Assembly (NCBI RefSeq): GCF_900299535.1
Contig: NZ_OMKE01000008.1
Coordinates: 62,001 to 126,000, forward strand
DNA: 64,000 nucleotides
Source of the DNA: Aquimarina aquimarini
GTDB lineage: Bacteria; Bacteroidota; Bacteroidia; Flavobacteriales; Flavobacteriaceae
Direction of reading: 5' to 3'
Shown here piece by piece: positions 1-9,500 of this stretch. Position 1 is the stretch's first letter. Every line of letters begins with the position of its first letter. A model generated the notes under the pieces. That model made no database searches. It was not told where the DNA came from and worked only from the letters and a program-made list of their open reading frames with translations. A program made the translations under genes and the position numbers.

Positions 1-499
1 CTAAATTCGAATGACTACCTGCACCCATTGCATAAGATTCTACATAAATAAGACTTAATGTTTCTTTTTGATATTTGTAATGACTGAAAGTATTACTCTG
101 CGGACCTATACCATACAAATTTATAAATAGCGTCTGATCTTTAATTTCTATTTCTTCCTGAACGTAGTTTTTTATATCATCTTCCTCAGACAAATACTTT
201 TCAGGAAAAACCGTTTTTGAAGTAATATCAAGGCTATAGCCTTTTGAGTTTTTTAAAAATACCATTACTTCCCTAATCCCATTTGACTTATCTCTTTTTT
301 TTACAACTAATGCCAAATCATTTAATTTATCACCATTAAGATCTCCTGTAGCAGAGTATTCTATTTCATAATGACTGGCCACTAGAGAATTGTATTCTAT
401 CTTATTAGAAATGTTAGAAGGTGGATTAGATTGGTTTTTCTCTTTCTTACAGCCAGTACAAAGTAATATTATTAGTAATAAAACTATTCGAATTTTCAT
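1..499 (-). CDS. Putative lipoprotein, 3' end cut by the window edge
   Basis: A minus-strand reading frame opens with ATG at 497-499 and stays open for 166 codons to position 1, so the C-terminus is missing. The N-terminus is a lipoprotein signal: a short basic start, a Leu/Ile-rich core and a lipobox ending LLCTGC, with Cys at about residue 17, followed by a Lys/Asn/Ser linker. A stretch reading GDLNGDKLNDLALVVKK at about residues 54-70 resembles the Asp-rich turns of VCBS/FG-GAP-type repeats. The neighbouring lipoprotein gene (602-2047) has a similar phrase and the same 31-bp upstream motif, so the two may be related. Function unknown; probably anchored in a periplasm-facing or surface membrane leaflet. 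Confidence 0.75.
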   Translation of the reverse strand, partial: MKIRIVLLLIILLCTGCKKEKNQSNPPSNISNKIEYNSLVASHYEIEYSATGDLNGDKLNDLALVVKKRDKSNGIREVMVFLKNSKGYSLDITSKTVFPEKYLSEEDDIKNYVQEEIEIKDQTLFINLYGIGPQSNTFSHYKYQKETLSLIYVESYAMGAGSHSNL

Positions 500-528
500 A
501 TGATTTTCAATGTACATGTATTTTATTA

Positions 529-559
529 TATTGTTTACTCTTATTGCCACTAGCTACAA
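529..559. repeat. 31-bp motif, copy A, upstream of lipoprotein gene
   Basis: This 31-bp stretch matches 2156-2186 at 27 of 31 positions, in the same orientation. The shared core is TTACTCTTAT-x-x-x-CACTAG-x-TACAA. Each copy lies 30-110 bp upstream of a minus-strand lipoprotein gene (starts at 499 and 2047), which suggests either duplication of a gene-plus-leader unit or a shared regulatory or recombination site. Confidence 0.55.
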
Positions 560-601
560 ACTAGTGGGGAACATGGGGAATCTAATTTTCTTGAATATTT
601 A

Positions 602-2047
602 TCATTCATAACTTCTAGCGTTTTCTGATTCCAAATATTTCCAACCTTCATCATAGAATATCTTAAGTGTATATTTACCTGTACCTTCTTGAAAACTTTG
701 ACTGATTTGAGCTACTAAAGTATCATTTTTTACATAGGCTTGTTTTATATCTTCAAACATACCCTCGTCGTGATAAAATACTTTGGCTACATCGCTTTTT
801 GAATTATCCTCAAACAGGAAAGAATATGTCGCGTTCGCTTTTATGATAATATCACTATAATCATCACAACCAGTTAAGCCATTTTCATCAGCAGCTCCCA
901 TTGTGAAATTTTCTCCAGTAATCAAATCTATGTTATAATTATCTAACTTATATTCTTTTTCACTAGAAATAGATAAGAGCTTTTCGCCAAATATAATTAA
1001 AGGCTCTTCTTTGTATAAAACTTCCACATAATTAGACCATTCACAATAATCTTGCCCTCTTTTATTAGGCCTTTTTTGCTCTGTTTTTCTTAAAATAGAT
1101 ACTTCTTCAATTTCTTGTACTTTGATCTGTTTTGTTTTAGTTAAAGCTTCATTATAAACAGAATAATTACCTGGTAAAATAATTCCTTTTTCATCAGTAA
1201 TTCTAAAAACTGCATTGGGTTTTAAGTTAATTTCTTCACTTAAAAATCCATCAAACACAAATGCTGTTTCATCAGAATACTCATTGATATTTACCTGTAC
1301 CCATTCCCCCTCAATATCTCCCTTAAAGTCAGTGTCATATATTGTTTTTTTCCATCCTGTTTTTCCTATAATATGTACCATTGTTTCAAAAGGAAACGTT
1401 CCGAGGGCTTTACCATCTGGTTCATCTCTATAAATAAGCCCATTTTTTGCTGTTACATATTTATGGTGATCGACTCTAGATATTCTAAGAGTGTTATTTC
1501 TATCATAATGGTCCCAGCCTGTAACTTTTTTATAAATTAATTGCCCTTTGTTTAACTCGATATAACCACTTCTTGTTTTAGATGAATCTAACTTTCCTGA
1601 ATTGTCAGGTTCAATTTCTTTAGTGTTTATGTGGTTCTTTTTATAAACAACTGTAGAGTCTTCATTATCCTGTATTGGAAAGACTAAGCTATTAGAAGTT
1701 ATTGCACTTATCAAACACATTTCTTTTCCATTATTATCATAATGTATAATAGCTGTTTGCATAAAAGAGTTATTTTTTTTGCGAAAGGCGGATAAGAATA
1801 CAACACCATCTAATAGCTTATCCCTATCCAGATCTATTACCTCTATATGCCGTTTCATTTCAAGTAGCTTTAAAGATGTTGAGTCTGGGAGCATTTTCTT
1901 ATCGAGATCTTTGTTTATTGCCTCCCTTATTGATGATTTTTCATTTTTTAAAGATGTATTGATCTCGTTTTCAAAATGCTCGTGTTGCTTCTTACAGTTC
2001 AGAAGAAATATAATTAAGATGATAAGAGAATTTATTTTTTTATTCAT
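602..2047 (-). CDS. SH3-domain lipoprotein of unknown function
   Basis: This 481-aa protein begins with a lipoprotein signal whose lipobox ends FLLNC, with Cys at about residue 18. A phrase at about residues 70-85 (IEVIDLDRDKLLDG) resembles a VCBS/FG-GAP-type turn and echoes the neighbouring lipoprotein. Residues about 195-255 look like a bacterial SH3 domain: YVTAKNGLIYRDEPDGKALG followed by a short strand set ending in GEWVQVNI. Such domains commonly bind peptidoglycan or peptides. The C-terminal half has no family I recognise. It runs in the same direction as the partial lipoprotein gene, with about 100 bp between them. Probably an envelope-associated protein; its role is unknown. Confidence 0.8.
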   Translation of the reverse strand: MNKKINSLIILIIFLLNCKKQHEHFENEINTSLKNEKSSIREAINKDLDKKMLPDSTSLKLLEMKRHIEVIDLDRDKLLDGVVFLSAFRKKNNSFMQTAIIHYDNNGKEMCLISAITSNSLVFPIQDNEDSTVVYKKNHINTKEIEPDNSGKLDSSKTRSGYIELNKGQLIYKKVTGWDHYDRNNTLRISRVDHHKYVTAKNGLIYRDEPDGKALGTFPFETMVHIIGKTGWKKTIYDTDFKGDIEGEWVQVNINEYSDETAFVFDGFLSEEINLKPNAVFRITDEKGIILPGNYSVYNEALTKTKQIKVQEIEEVSILRKTEQKRPNKRGQDYCEWSNYVEVLYKEEPLIIFGEKLLSISSEKEYKLDNYNIDLITGENFTMGAADENGLTGCDDYSDIIIKANATYSFLFEDNSKSDVAKVFYHDEGMFEDIKQAYVKNDTLVAQISQSFQEGTGKYTLKIFYDEGWKYLESENARSYE

Positions 2048-2155
2048 ACGCTAATTTAATAATCAAATATTTTTTGTCTTTCAGAATATAAAATTGATAG
2101 TTTGAATGAAATTATTTTTAAAAACAACATTATGCTGTGGTTTTGTTAGATATTG

Positions 2156-2186
2156 TATTGCTTACTCTTATCGGCACTAGTTACAA
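2156..2186. repeat. 31-bp motif, copy B, upstream of SH3 lipoprotein gene
   Basis: Second copy of the motif at 529-559 (27 of 31 identical), lying about 110 bp upstream of the ATG at 2047 on the minus strand. It has no internal symmetry that would mark it as an operator, so its role is open. Confidence 0.5.
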
Positions 2187-2294
2187 CCTTAAATCCGTAT
2201 GTATTAGATTAGAAGGAACTGTAAACTCTTGTAAACAGAAGGTTTACGGTTTTTAGTATTTCCACCTAAATTGGTGTTGCGATAAAACACTGAT

Positions 2295-2411
2295 ATGAAA
2301 GTATTAAATTCTTCATACATAAGCCCATTTGGAGGTTTAAATTTTGTTTTAGAAGAGTTCGAAAAACAAAATTTACGTTCGTTATTACAGAGTTATTTGC
2401 TAGTATCCTAG
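2295..2411 (+). pseudogene. IS1380-type transposase, N-terminal remnant
   Basis: From ATG 2295 a 38-codon frame reads MKVLNSSYISPFGGLNFVLE and continues EEFEKQNLRSLLQSYL before a stop at 2409. This is how I recall flavobacterial IS1380-family transposases beginning (an ISPFGGLNFV block near the N-terminus); normal members are about 400 aa. The homology breaks off just before the stop, and a few more transposase-like residues can be read in another frame up to about 2450. More than 90% of the gene is gone, so the element is dead. No terminal inverted repeats are clear to me. The family call is from memory of the motif. Confidence 0.6.
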
Positions 2412-2941
2412 TCAGTCTAAATATTCATGAAAAGATATCTATAGTGTTATCAGAGGGCTAAAGACATATTATTTATGGTCATTTTTTATCCCATCATTAC
2501 ATAAATACTACTCCTATTTTGATTTAATTCTCAGAGCCCCCCATAGATAACTGTAGGCAATGATACATCATAGTAGTCACGTTTTTTGAAACTGAGATTT
2601 TTTTTTCATTTTTTTTGTTGAACAAAATTGAAGTAAATCAAGTTCTATTGTATAGATCACTGGTGTAACAAATGATAGATAAGTAAAATCATCGTGTCTT
2701 GTATGTTGAACCTTAATAAACAACAAGTTTTTTCCTTTGTTTTTTAAGGGTGTAACCGCTTGATATTCATTTGTTTATTTTGTAAATTAGTAAAAGATTA
2801 TAGATGTGTAAAATCAATAATTATTCTTACTCAATTACCTTTTTGATAAAGTCTTAAAAAATTGATGTGTTATGAGTTATAATTACGATAAATAATAAGT
2901 ATAACGCTTTAAAATATTTATTAACCATTTATACAAATCAT
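2412..2941. other. AT-rich intergenic region without a recognisable gene
   Basis: About 530 bp of A/T-rich sequence between the transposase remnant and the T9SS gene. I find no credible reading frame, RNA gene or clear TAnnTTTG promoter in it. It is probably debris of the insertion sequence plus the leader of the downstream gene. Confidence 0.5.
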
Positions 2942-4624
2942 ATGAAAACAGTTTTTAGTAGCGTAGCTTTTTGCTTTATAGTAAGCATGAGCTTTTCACA
3001 ATTCCAACATTCGTTTGGAACCGCAAAAACAGAACTAGGTAAATCTCTTACACAATTACATGAGGTTGAAAAAGGATACCTTGTAGCAGGGTACACTTCT
3101 AGGGGCTACATAGGAAATTTGGATGCTACCTTGGTCAAAACAAATCTTGCAGGAAATCAAGTATGGTCTCATGTTTACGGGGGGCAAGATTATGAGTTTT
3201 TTAATTCAGTAAGACAATCTACATATTTTAGCCCTAATAATCCAGTAGCCTATGTAGCTGCAGGAATAACACGTAGTTATGGTCATGGTGGGGGAGATGC
3301 CTATATGCAAGGAGTAGATGTTAATGGAACTCCTGTTTTTTCTACGGTTTATGGAGGAAAAGAATACGATGTAGCACATTGTATTCAAAATAATAGAGAT
3401 GTAACAGGAGAGCCTGGATATATATTTGTAGGAGAAACAAATAGTTATGCAAATTCGTTACCAGGAACAAATGTATATGTAGTAAAAACAGATCTTTTTG
3501 GAAATCTTAAAGCAGCGACCGTAATTGGTAATGAAGGAAACCAAAGAGGGTTGTGGATCGAGCAAACCAAAGATGGAGGGTATATTGTTTCTGGTTCTAC
3601 TACCAATTATTGGTGTGGAGTGAATACAACAATAGCGCATCCTCCTACAGATATTTTTGTGATTAAGTTAAAACCAGATTTATCCGTAGAGTGGGATAGA
3701 GTTTTTGGGTATCCTGAGCAATTGAACCCTACAGTTGGATATAGAAATGAAGCTACTTGTGTAAAACAAAATAATCAAGGTAATTATGTGCTTACAGGAT
3801 ACACAAATAGTTTCGGAATAAATGACTCGTATGATGTGTTTATGCTTTACTTAGATGGAAATGGCGGTTTATTAGGTCTAAAAACTTATGGAACAAAGGC
3901 AACAGAGCAAGGGTATGGATTAGAAGAAACTGTAGATTCTGCGGGTAATTCTTCTTATACTATAGTAGGTCACCAGAAAACGACATCTTATAAAGCAATA
4001 ATGCTACAGGTAAATAGTTGGGGAGTTCCAACTTGGGCATTTAAATATGGAGATAACAAAGACGAAAGTGGCTTAGAGATTGTAAAAGATGTTTATGATA
4101 GAGGATATGCATTTACAGGGTATACAACCTCATTGGGGGCAGGTGATCGAGATATTTATTTGGTAGAAACAACAGCCACAGGTAAAACAAATACATTCTG
4201 TCAAAAAGAAATGCAGCTAGAAGTAAAAAAACACCAACCTTGTATTGCTAAAATTGCTAAGCAATTTTTTGTGAAAGACTATAAGAAAATAGAAGTCAAA
4301 GATAAAAAAATAGAATACAAACAAAGTAGGTGTAACCCTATTTTTGATGCAAATACAGAAAAGACCAAGAGTATAGAAGAGTCAAGTATTGCATTGTTTC
4401 CTAACCCAGTGAGTAACCTTCTTACTATAGAAAATAAAAACAAAGCTATGATTATCAAAGTAGAAGTTTTTGATATACAAGGAACAATGGTTCTTGCAAA
4501 AAATGATGTAGGTAAGAAAAGGAAGATTGAATTGTCTACAGAAACATTAAGTCAAGGAACTTATGTAGTAAAGTTAAGCACCAAAAAAGGCGATACTCAA
4601 ATAATTAAATTTGTCAAAAAATAG
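2942..4624 (+). CDS. T9SS-exported repeat protein (beta-propeller-like)
   Basis: A 560-aa secreted protein. Residues 1-19 are a Sec signal peptide ending FSQ. Residues about 25-420 hold six or seven repeats of about 55 residues, each with a GGYIVSGST- or YAFTGYT-like strand, a D(I/V)F/YLVK strand and a W-x-x-x(F/Y)G turn, as in delta-60-like or Kelch-like beta-propellers. A Lys-rich linker (about 430-475) leads to a type A T9SS C-terminal sorting domain (about 482-560: ALFPNPVSNLLTI ... GTYVVKLSTKKG ... IIKFVKK). It should cross the outer membrane through T9SS and be released or anchored at the surface. The ligand is unknown. A hairpin terminator follows directly. Confidence 0.9.
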   Translation: MKTVFSSVAFCFIVSMSFSQFQHSFGTAKTELGKSLTQLHEVEKGYLVAGYTSRGYIGNLDATLVKTNLAGNQVWSHVYGGQDYEFFNSVRQSTYFSPNNPVAYVAAGITRSYGHGGGDAYMQGVDVNGTPVFSTVYGGKEYDVAHCIQNNRDVTGEPGYIFVGETNSYANSLPGTNVYVVKTDLFGNLKAATVIGNEGNQRGLWIEQTKDGGYIVSGSTTNYWCGVNTTIAHPPTDIFVIKLKPDLSVEWDRVFGYPEQLNPTVGYRNEATCVKQNNQGNYVLTGYTNSFGINDSYDVFMLYLDGNGGLLGLKTYGTKATEQGYGLEETVDSAGNSSYTIVGHQKTTSYKAIMLQVNSWGVPTWAFKYGDNKDESGLEIVKDVYDRGYAFTGYTTSLGAGDRDIYLVETTATGKTNTFCQKEMQLEVKKHQPCIAKIAKQFFVKDYKKIEVKDKKIEYKQSRCNPIFDANTEKTKSIEESSIALFPNPVSNLLTIENKNKAMIIKVEVFDIQGTMVLAKNDVGKKRKIELSTETLSQGTYVVKLSTKKGDTQIIKFVKK

Positions 4625-4680
4625 GTCTATAGTATATACATAGACTTATAGCTGTAAAATAGATGCAGTGTTAATATGTG

Positions 4681-4729
4681 TTGAGCCACTTTTAAATAGT
4701 TGATATTTTTTGGTGGCTCAATTTTTTTA
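4681..4729 (+). terminator. Rho-independent terminator after the T9SS gene
   Basis: A perfect 9-bp stem, TTGAGCCAC (4681-4689) with GTGGCTCAA (4713-4721), is followed by seven T residues. It lies between convergent genes and would end the plus-strand transcript. The loop is long, about 23 nt, which weakens the call slightly. Confidence 0.75.
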
Positions 4730-4764
4730 TTGATATTTGATAATGAATAAAGCGGGTTTACTGC

Positions 4765-5469
4765 TTAAGAATTCATAAAAGCGATACTATGTGTAGCAAC
4801 TATTGCGGCTGTTTCTGTACGTAGCCTAGTAGCACCCAAAGTAACCGCTGTATAACCAGAGGTCAAAGCCAGTTCAATTTCTTTTGTAGAAAAATCTCCT
4901 TCTGGGCCAATAAGTATAGTCGTGTCTGATTTAGGAATGATGATATCTTTTAAAGCCAGCTTTTTGGCCTCGTCACAATGAGCAATCAATAATTGACCAG
5001 TAGTGTCTTGTTGTATAAAATCAGAAAAAGAAATAGCAGGGTTTAGTTTGGGTAAAAAAGATTGTATAGATTGCTTCATAGCGCTTAGCAAGATTCGCTC
5101 AAACCGTTCTGGTTTAATTATTTTTCTCTCACTGTGATCACAAATGATAGGTGTAATTTGATCAATACCTATTTCTGTAGCTTTTTCCAAAAACCATTCA
5201 TATCGATCATTCATTTTGGTAGGAGCTACTGCAAGGTGAAGACTGTAGTTTTTGGGTTCCTGCTGTTTGTAGTTTTCAATTTGTGCAATGCATTTTGATG
5301 GGGTTGATAGAACAATAATAGCAGTAAACATGACTCCAGAGCCATTGGTGATATATAAGAGGTCACCTTCTTTTTTTCTCAGTACTTTGGCAATATGCTT
5401 ACTTTCTTCTCTAGAAAATTTTACCTCAGTACTAGCAATGGTTAGTGTTTGATTATAGAATAGTTGCAT
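4765..5469 (-). CDS. rsmE: 16S rRNA (uracil1498-N3)-methyltransferase RsmE
   Basis: A 234-aa SPOUT-family enzyme that uses SAM to methylate N3 of U1498 in 16S rRNA. The N-terminal PUA-like part (about 1-70) includes EESKHIAKVLRKKEGD. The C-terminal trefoil-knot domain carries the SAM-binding signatures LIGPEGDFSTKEIE (about 190-203) and LGATRLRTETAAI (about 214-226). ATEIGIDQITP (about 100) is also typical. Length matches the family. It lies 58 bp downstream of tsaD on the same strand and may be co-transcribed with it. Confidence 0.95.
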   Translation of the reverse strand: MQLFYNQTLTIASTEVKFSREESKHIAKVLRKKEGDLLYITNGSGVMFTAIIVLSTPSKCIAQIENYKQQEPKNYSLHLAVAPTKMNDRYEWFLEKATEIGIDQITPIICDHSERKIIKPERFERILLSAMKQSIQSFLPKLNPAISFSDFIQQDTTGQLLIAHCDEAKKLALKDIIIPKSDTTILIGPEGDFSTKEIELALTSGYTAVTLGATRLRTETAAIVATHSIAFMNS

Positions 5470-5527
5470 TTTATTAGTGCTTCAAAATGATGTTTTTTTT
5501 GATTTTCTATTAATGTTATAATGATAC

Positions 5528-6550
5528 TCAAAATTTTATTCGAGCCTTGGCTACAACATTCATATCAGTAAAATCCTTTTTTAAATATTTCAAATACCCT
5601 ACAATTCCTATCATTGCAGCATTATCTGTAGTATATTCAAATTTAGGAATAAATGTTTTCCAACCGTATTTGTATTCACCATCTTTTAGTGCTTTTCTGA
5701 TTCCTGAATTTGCAGATACCCCCCCCCCAATAGCAATGCGTTTAATACCTGTTTGTTTGGATGCCTTTTTTAGTTTATCAATAAGAATATTGATGATCGT
5801 ATATTGTAGCGAAGCACAAATATCTTCAAGGTTTTCTTGAACAAAAGCAGGATTTTCCTTTTGTTGTTTCTGAACAAAGTAGAGCACTGATGTTTTAAGA
5901 CCACTAAAACTAAAATTGAGGTCACCTACTTTTGGTTTAGGAAAAGGAAATGCTTTTGGATCACCTGTTTGAGCGTATTTATCGATCAATGGGCCACCAG
6001 GATATGGTAAGCCAAATATTTTTGCACTTTTATCAAATGCTTCTCCCACAGCATCATCAATGGTTTCACCTATGACTTCCATATCAAAATGATCAGTGAC
6101 CTTAACGATTTGTGTATGTCCCCCGCTTATGGTCATCGCCAGAAATGGAAAATCAGGTGAGGTAGCATCTTCTTCTTCAATAAAATGGGCTAGGATATGC
6201 GCTTGCATATGATTTACATCTATCAAAGGAATATCTAGAGCCAAAGCCATTGATTTTGCAAAAGAAGTGCCTACAAGCAAAGAACCCATTAAACCAGGGC
6301 CTTGTGTAAAAGCAATTGCATGTAAATCTTCTTTTGATATATTTGCCTGTTTGATAGCCTGATCTATTACAGGAACAATATTTTGTTGGTGTGCTCTAGA
6401 GGCTAGTTCAGGTACAACACCACCATATTGTTCATGTATTTTTTGGGATGCAACAACATTGGATAATACCTGTCCATTACATAATACAGCAGCAGAAGTA
6501 TCATCACAAGAAGATTCGATACCAAGAATGTATGTTTTTTGTGGAATCAT
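5528..6550 (-). CDS. tsaD: tRNA N6-adenosine threonylcarbamoyltransferase TsaD
   Basis: A 340-aa essential enzyme that transfers the threonylcarbamoyl group to A37 of ANN-decoding tRNAs, together with TsaB and TsaE. Visible signatures are ILGIESSCDDTSAAV near the N-terminus, the metal-binding VNHMQAHILAH (about 107-117), MTISGGHTQ, PYPGGP and IGGGVSANSGIR near the C-terminus. The GGG of that last motif is encoded by ten consecutive G residues (complement of 5719-5728), a likely slippage hotspot. The ATG at 6548-6550 lies inside the possible start region of the divergent tamB-like gene, leaving no separate promoter space. Confidence 0.97.
   Translation of the reverse strand: MIPQKTYILGIESSCDDTSAAVLCNGQVLSNVVASQKIHEQYGGVVPELASRAHQQNIVPVIDQAIKQANISKEDLHAIAFTQGPGLMGSLLVGTSFAKSMALALDIPLIDVNHMQAHILAHFIEEEDATSPDFPFLAMTISGGHTQIVKVTDHFDMEVIGETIDDAVGEAFDKSAKIFGLPYPGGPLIDKYAQTGDPKAFPFPKPKVGDLNFSFSGLKTSVLYFVQKQQKENPAFVQENLEDICASLQYTIINILIDKLKKASKQTGIKRIAIGGGVSANSGIRKALKDGEYKYGWKTFIPKFEYTTDNAAMIGIVGYLKYLKKDFTDMNVVAKARIKF
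5719..5728 (-). repeat. Homopolymer of ten G (coding strand) inside tsaD
   Basis: Ten consecutive C on the plus strand (G on the coding strand) encode the Gly triplet of the TsaD motif AIGGGVSANSG. In a genome this A/T-rich, a run of that length in an essential gene is unusual. Gain or loss of one base would truncate or extend TsaD. Confidence 0.95.
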
Positions 6551-9500
6551 TATGAGGAAAAGGGCATAGAAATTGTTAATATTGTCAACAAAGTTAAAAC
6601 AATAAAACGTATCAGGAAATTTAAGAAAATATTGTTGAGGACATTTTTGGTCCTTTTGTCACTATTTGTATTGTTAGTAGTACTGTTTTCTATCCCCGCA
6701 GTGCAGACACATTTTGGTAAAAAACTTACCAATTACCTGAATACAACCTATGATGTAGACATTAATATTGAGCGTATTGGGTTGACATATGCAGGTAATG
6801 TAAGCCTGAAAGAAATTTTTATAAAAGACCACCATCAGGATACGTTATTATATGCAGGAAGTATAGAGACTTCTATTCTAAGCCTCAAAGAAATTTCTAA
6901 AGGGCAGCCAAAACTAGGAAAAGTAGCTATAGAAGATTTAATCTTTACCATGAAAATTTACAAAGATGAGAATAGTGATAACCTCATGACCTTTGTAAGA
7001 AAATTCAATACAGGAAAAAAAACACCTTCAAAAAATAAATTTGTATTATCTACAAAAGAAATTAGTTTACAACAAGGTAGCTATAGTTTTACCAATGAGA
7101 ATTTAGGAACTCATAAAATTGTAGATTATAGTAATATTATTCTAGATGCAGAAAGCTTATTGGTAGAAGGAGAAGATGTGTATATCAATATAGATGGTTT
7201 ATCATTTTATGACGCTAGAGGATTACAGATATCTAAATTACAAGCTTGTTTTTCTATCACTCCAGAAAATATGGACTTTCAAGAGTTGGTTATAGAAACA
7301 GAAGGCTCCAGAGTAGAAGGAGAAATATTATTTTCTTATGAACGAGATGGTCTGAGTGATTTTGTAAATAAAGTAGACATACAAGCAAATTTTGAGAGAG
7401 CTTTAGTTTCTACAAATGATTTAATTCCTTTTTATAAAGAGTTTGGAAAAGATCAGACAATAAAGCTACAAAATACATTGGTCAAAGGTAAACTCAATGA
7501 TTTTAAAATAATCAATGCAGATATTTATGGGTTAGATAGATCTGTAATAAGAGGAGATATTAGGATAAAAAATGCCGTAAGCAATAGATCAAAATTTAAA
7601 CTAGAAGGTGATTTTACTAATTTGACCAGTAATTACTATGACTTGGTAAATCTTCTTCCTCGTGTGTTAGGTAAATCACTACCTAGACAATTATATCAAT
7701 TTGGAAGTGTAAAAGCAGTAGGTAATACTATTGTAACTATAAAAGATGTAGATGTTGATATGGATTTGTTCTCACGATTAGGAAAGATGAATGCTTTTGT
7801 ATTGTTAGAAAATCTTGATAACATGAAGAAAGTAGCCTATAATGGGAATATAACGTCTAATAACCTTAATATTGGTCAATTGTTAGGAAAAAAATCAATA
7901 GGAAATGCAGCCTTTGATATTCATGTAGACGGAAATGGTTTTACTCTAGAGAGCCTTGATACAAAAATAGAAGGAGATATCAGTAAATTGGTTTTTAATG
8001 AATATACATACACAAATATCAAAGCCCGAGGAAACCTTAAAGACAGAGTGTTTGATGGTGTTCTAGATTCCAAAGATCCTAATGTACGGTTTAACTTTAG
8101 TGGGGTAGCTGATTTATCAGAAGAAATACATAATTATAATTTTAGAGCCTATGTAGATCATATAGACCTTAAGAAGGTAAATCTATTTACCAGAGATAGT
8201 GTTTCTGTTTTTAATGGGGATGTATATATGAATATAAAAGGGGCAGGAATTAATGATGCTTTTGGAACTATTTCTTTTGAAAAAACACTGTACACCAATC
8301 AAGATGCAGGATATTATTTTGAAGACTTTGATATCACATCAAGATTTGATGATGATGATGTGCGAACTATCACAATCAATAGCCCAGATATTGTAGAAGG
8401 TAATGTAAAAGGAGTATTTAGATTTGAAAATGTATATGACTTATTTAGAAACTCAATAGGAAGTCTCTATACCAATTTTGAAGCTACAGAAATTACAGAC
8501 GATGAATTTATGGAGTTTAATTTTACTATTTATAATAAAATAGTAGATGTGTTTTTTCCTGAAGTTCAGTTCGCTCCAAATACCATTATCAAAGGTAAAG
8601 TAGAAAGTAATGAATCAGAATTTAAACTAACTTTTAAATCACCATCTATTCAGGTTTTTGATAATTTTATGAATAAAGTAGATGTTCAGATTGATAACAA
8701 AAACCCTTTATTTAATACCTATGTAGCCATCGATAGTATTAACTCCAAATATTATGATGTTTCTGAGTTTAGTTTGATCAATGTGACGCTACAAGACACA
8801 CTGTTTATGCATTCAGAGTTCAAAGGAGGTAAAGGAAATAAAGATAATTATAATTTAGAATTCTATCATACGATTAATGAGGATAACAATTCTGTAGTTG
8901 GATTAAGAAAATCTGACTTTACTTACAAAGGCTATACATGGTTTGCTAATAAGGATAAAAATAAAGAAAATAATAAAATCATATTTGACAATGATTTTAA
9001 GAATATTGATATACAGCCGATTATTCTAAATTATTTAAATGAGAAAATCAAAATTAGTGGTACTGCCAGAGGCAAGGATTACAAAGATATCAAAGCTGTT
9101 TTCAAGAATGTAGATCTTGATAAAATTACACCAAGAATTGATAGCCTTAATTTTTCTGGTAGAGTCGATGGAGATTTATCTATATTACAAGAAGAAGGTG
9201 TTTATTTTCCTAGCTCTACTATTACAATCCATGATTTAGGAATTAATAAAACTCTTTTGGGAGAATTAAGACTTAATTTTTCAGGAAACGAAGACCTTAC
9301 AGAATATACAGTTAATACACGATTAGTTAATCCTGAGAAACAAAAAACATTGTCTGCAATTGGAGCTATTAATGTTTCAAAGAATAACCCTTCGATAGAT
9401 GTAGATGTAGCATTAGATCAATTTAATATTTCAGAATTCAGCCCTTTGGGAGGTATTGTACTTAAAAAACTTCGAGGCTTTGTATCAGGAAATGCAAAAA

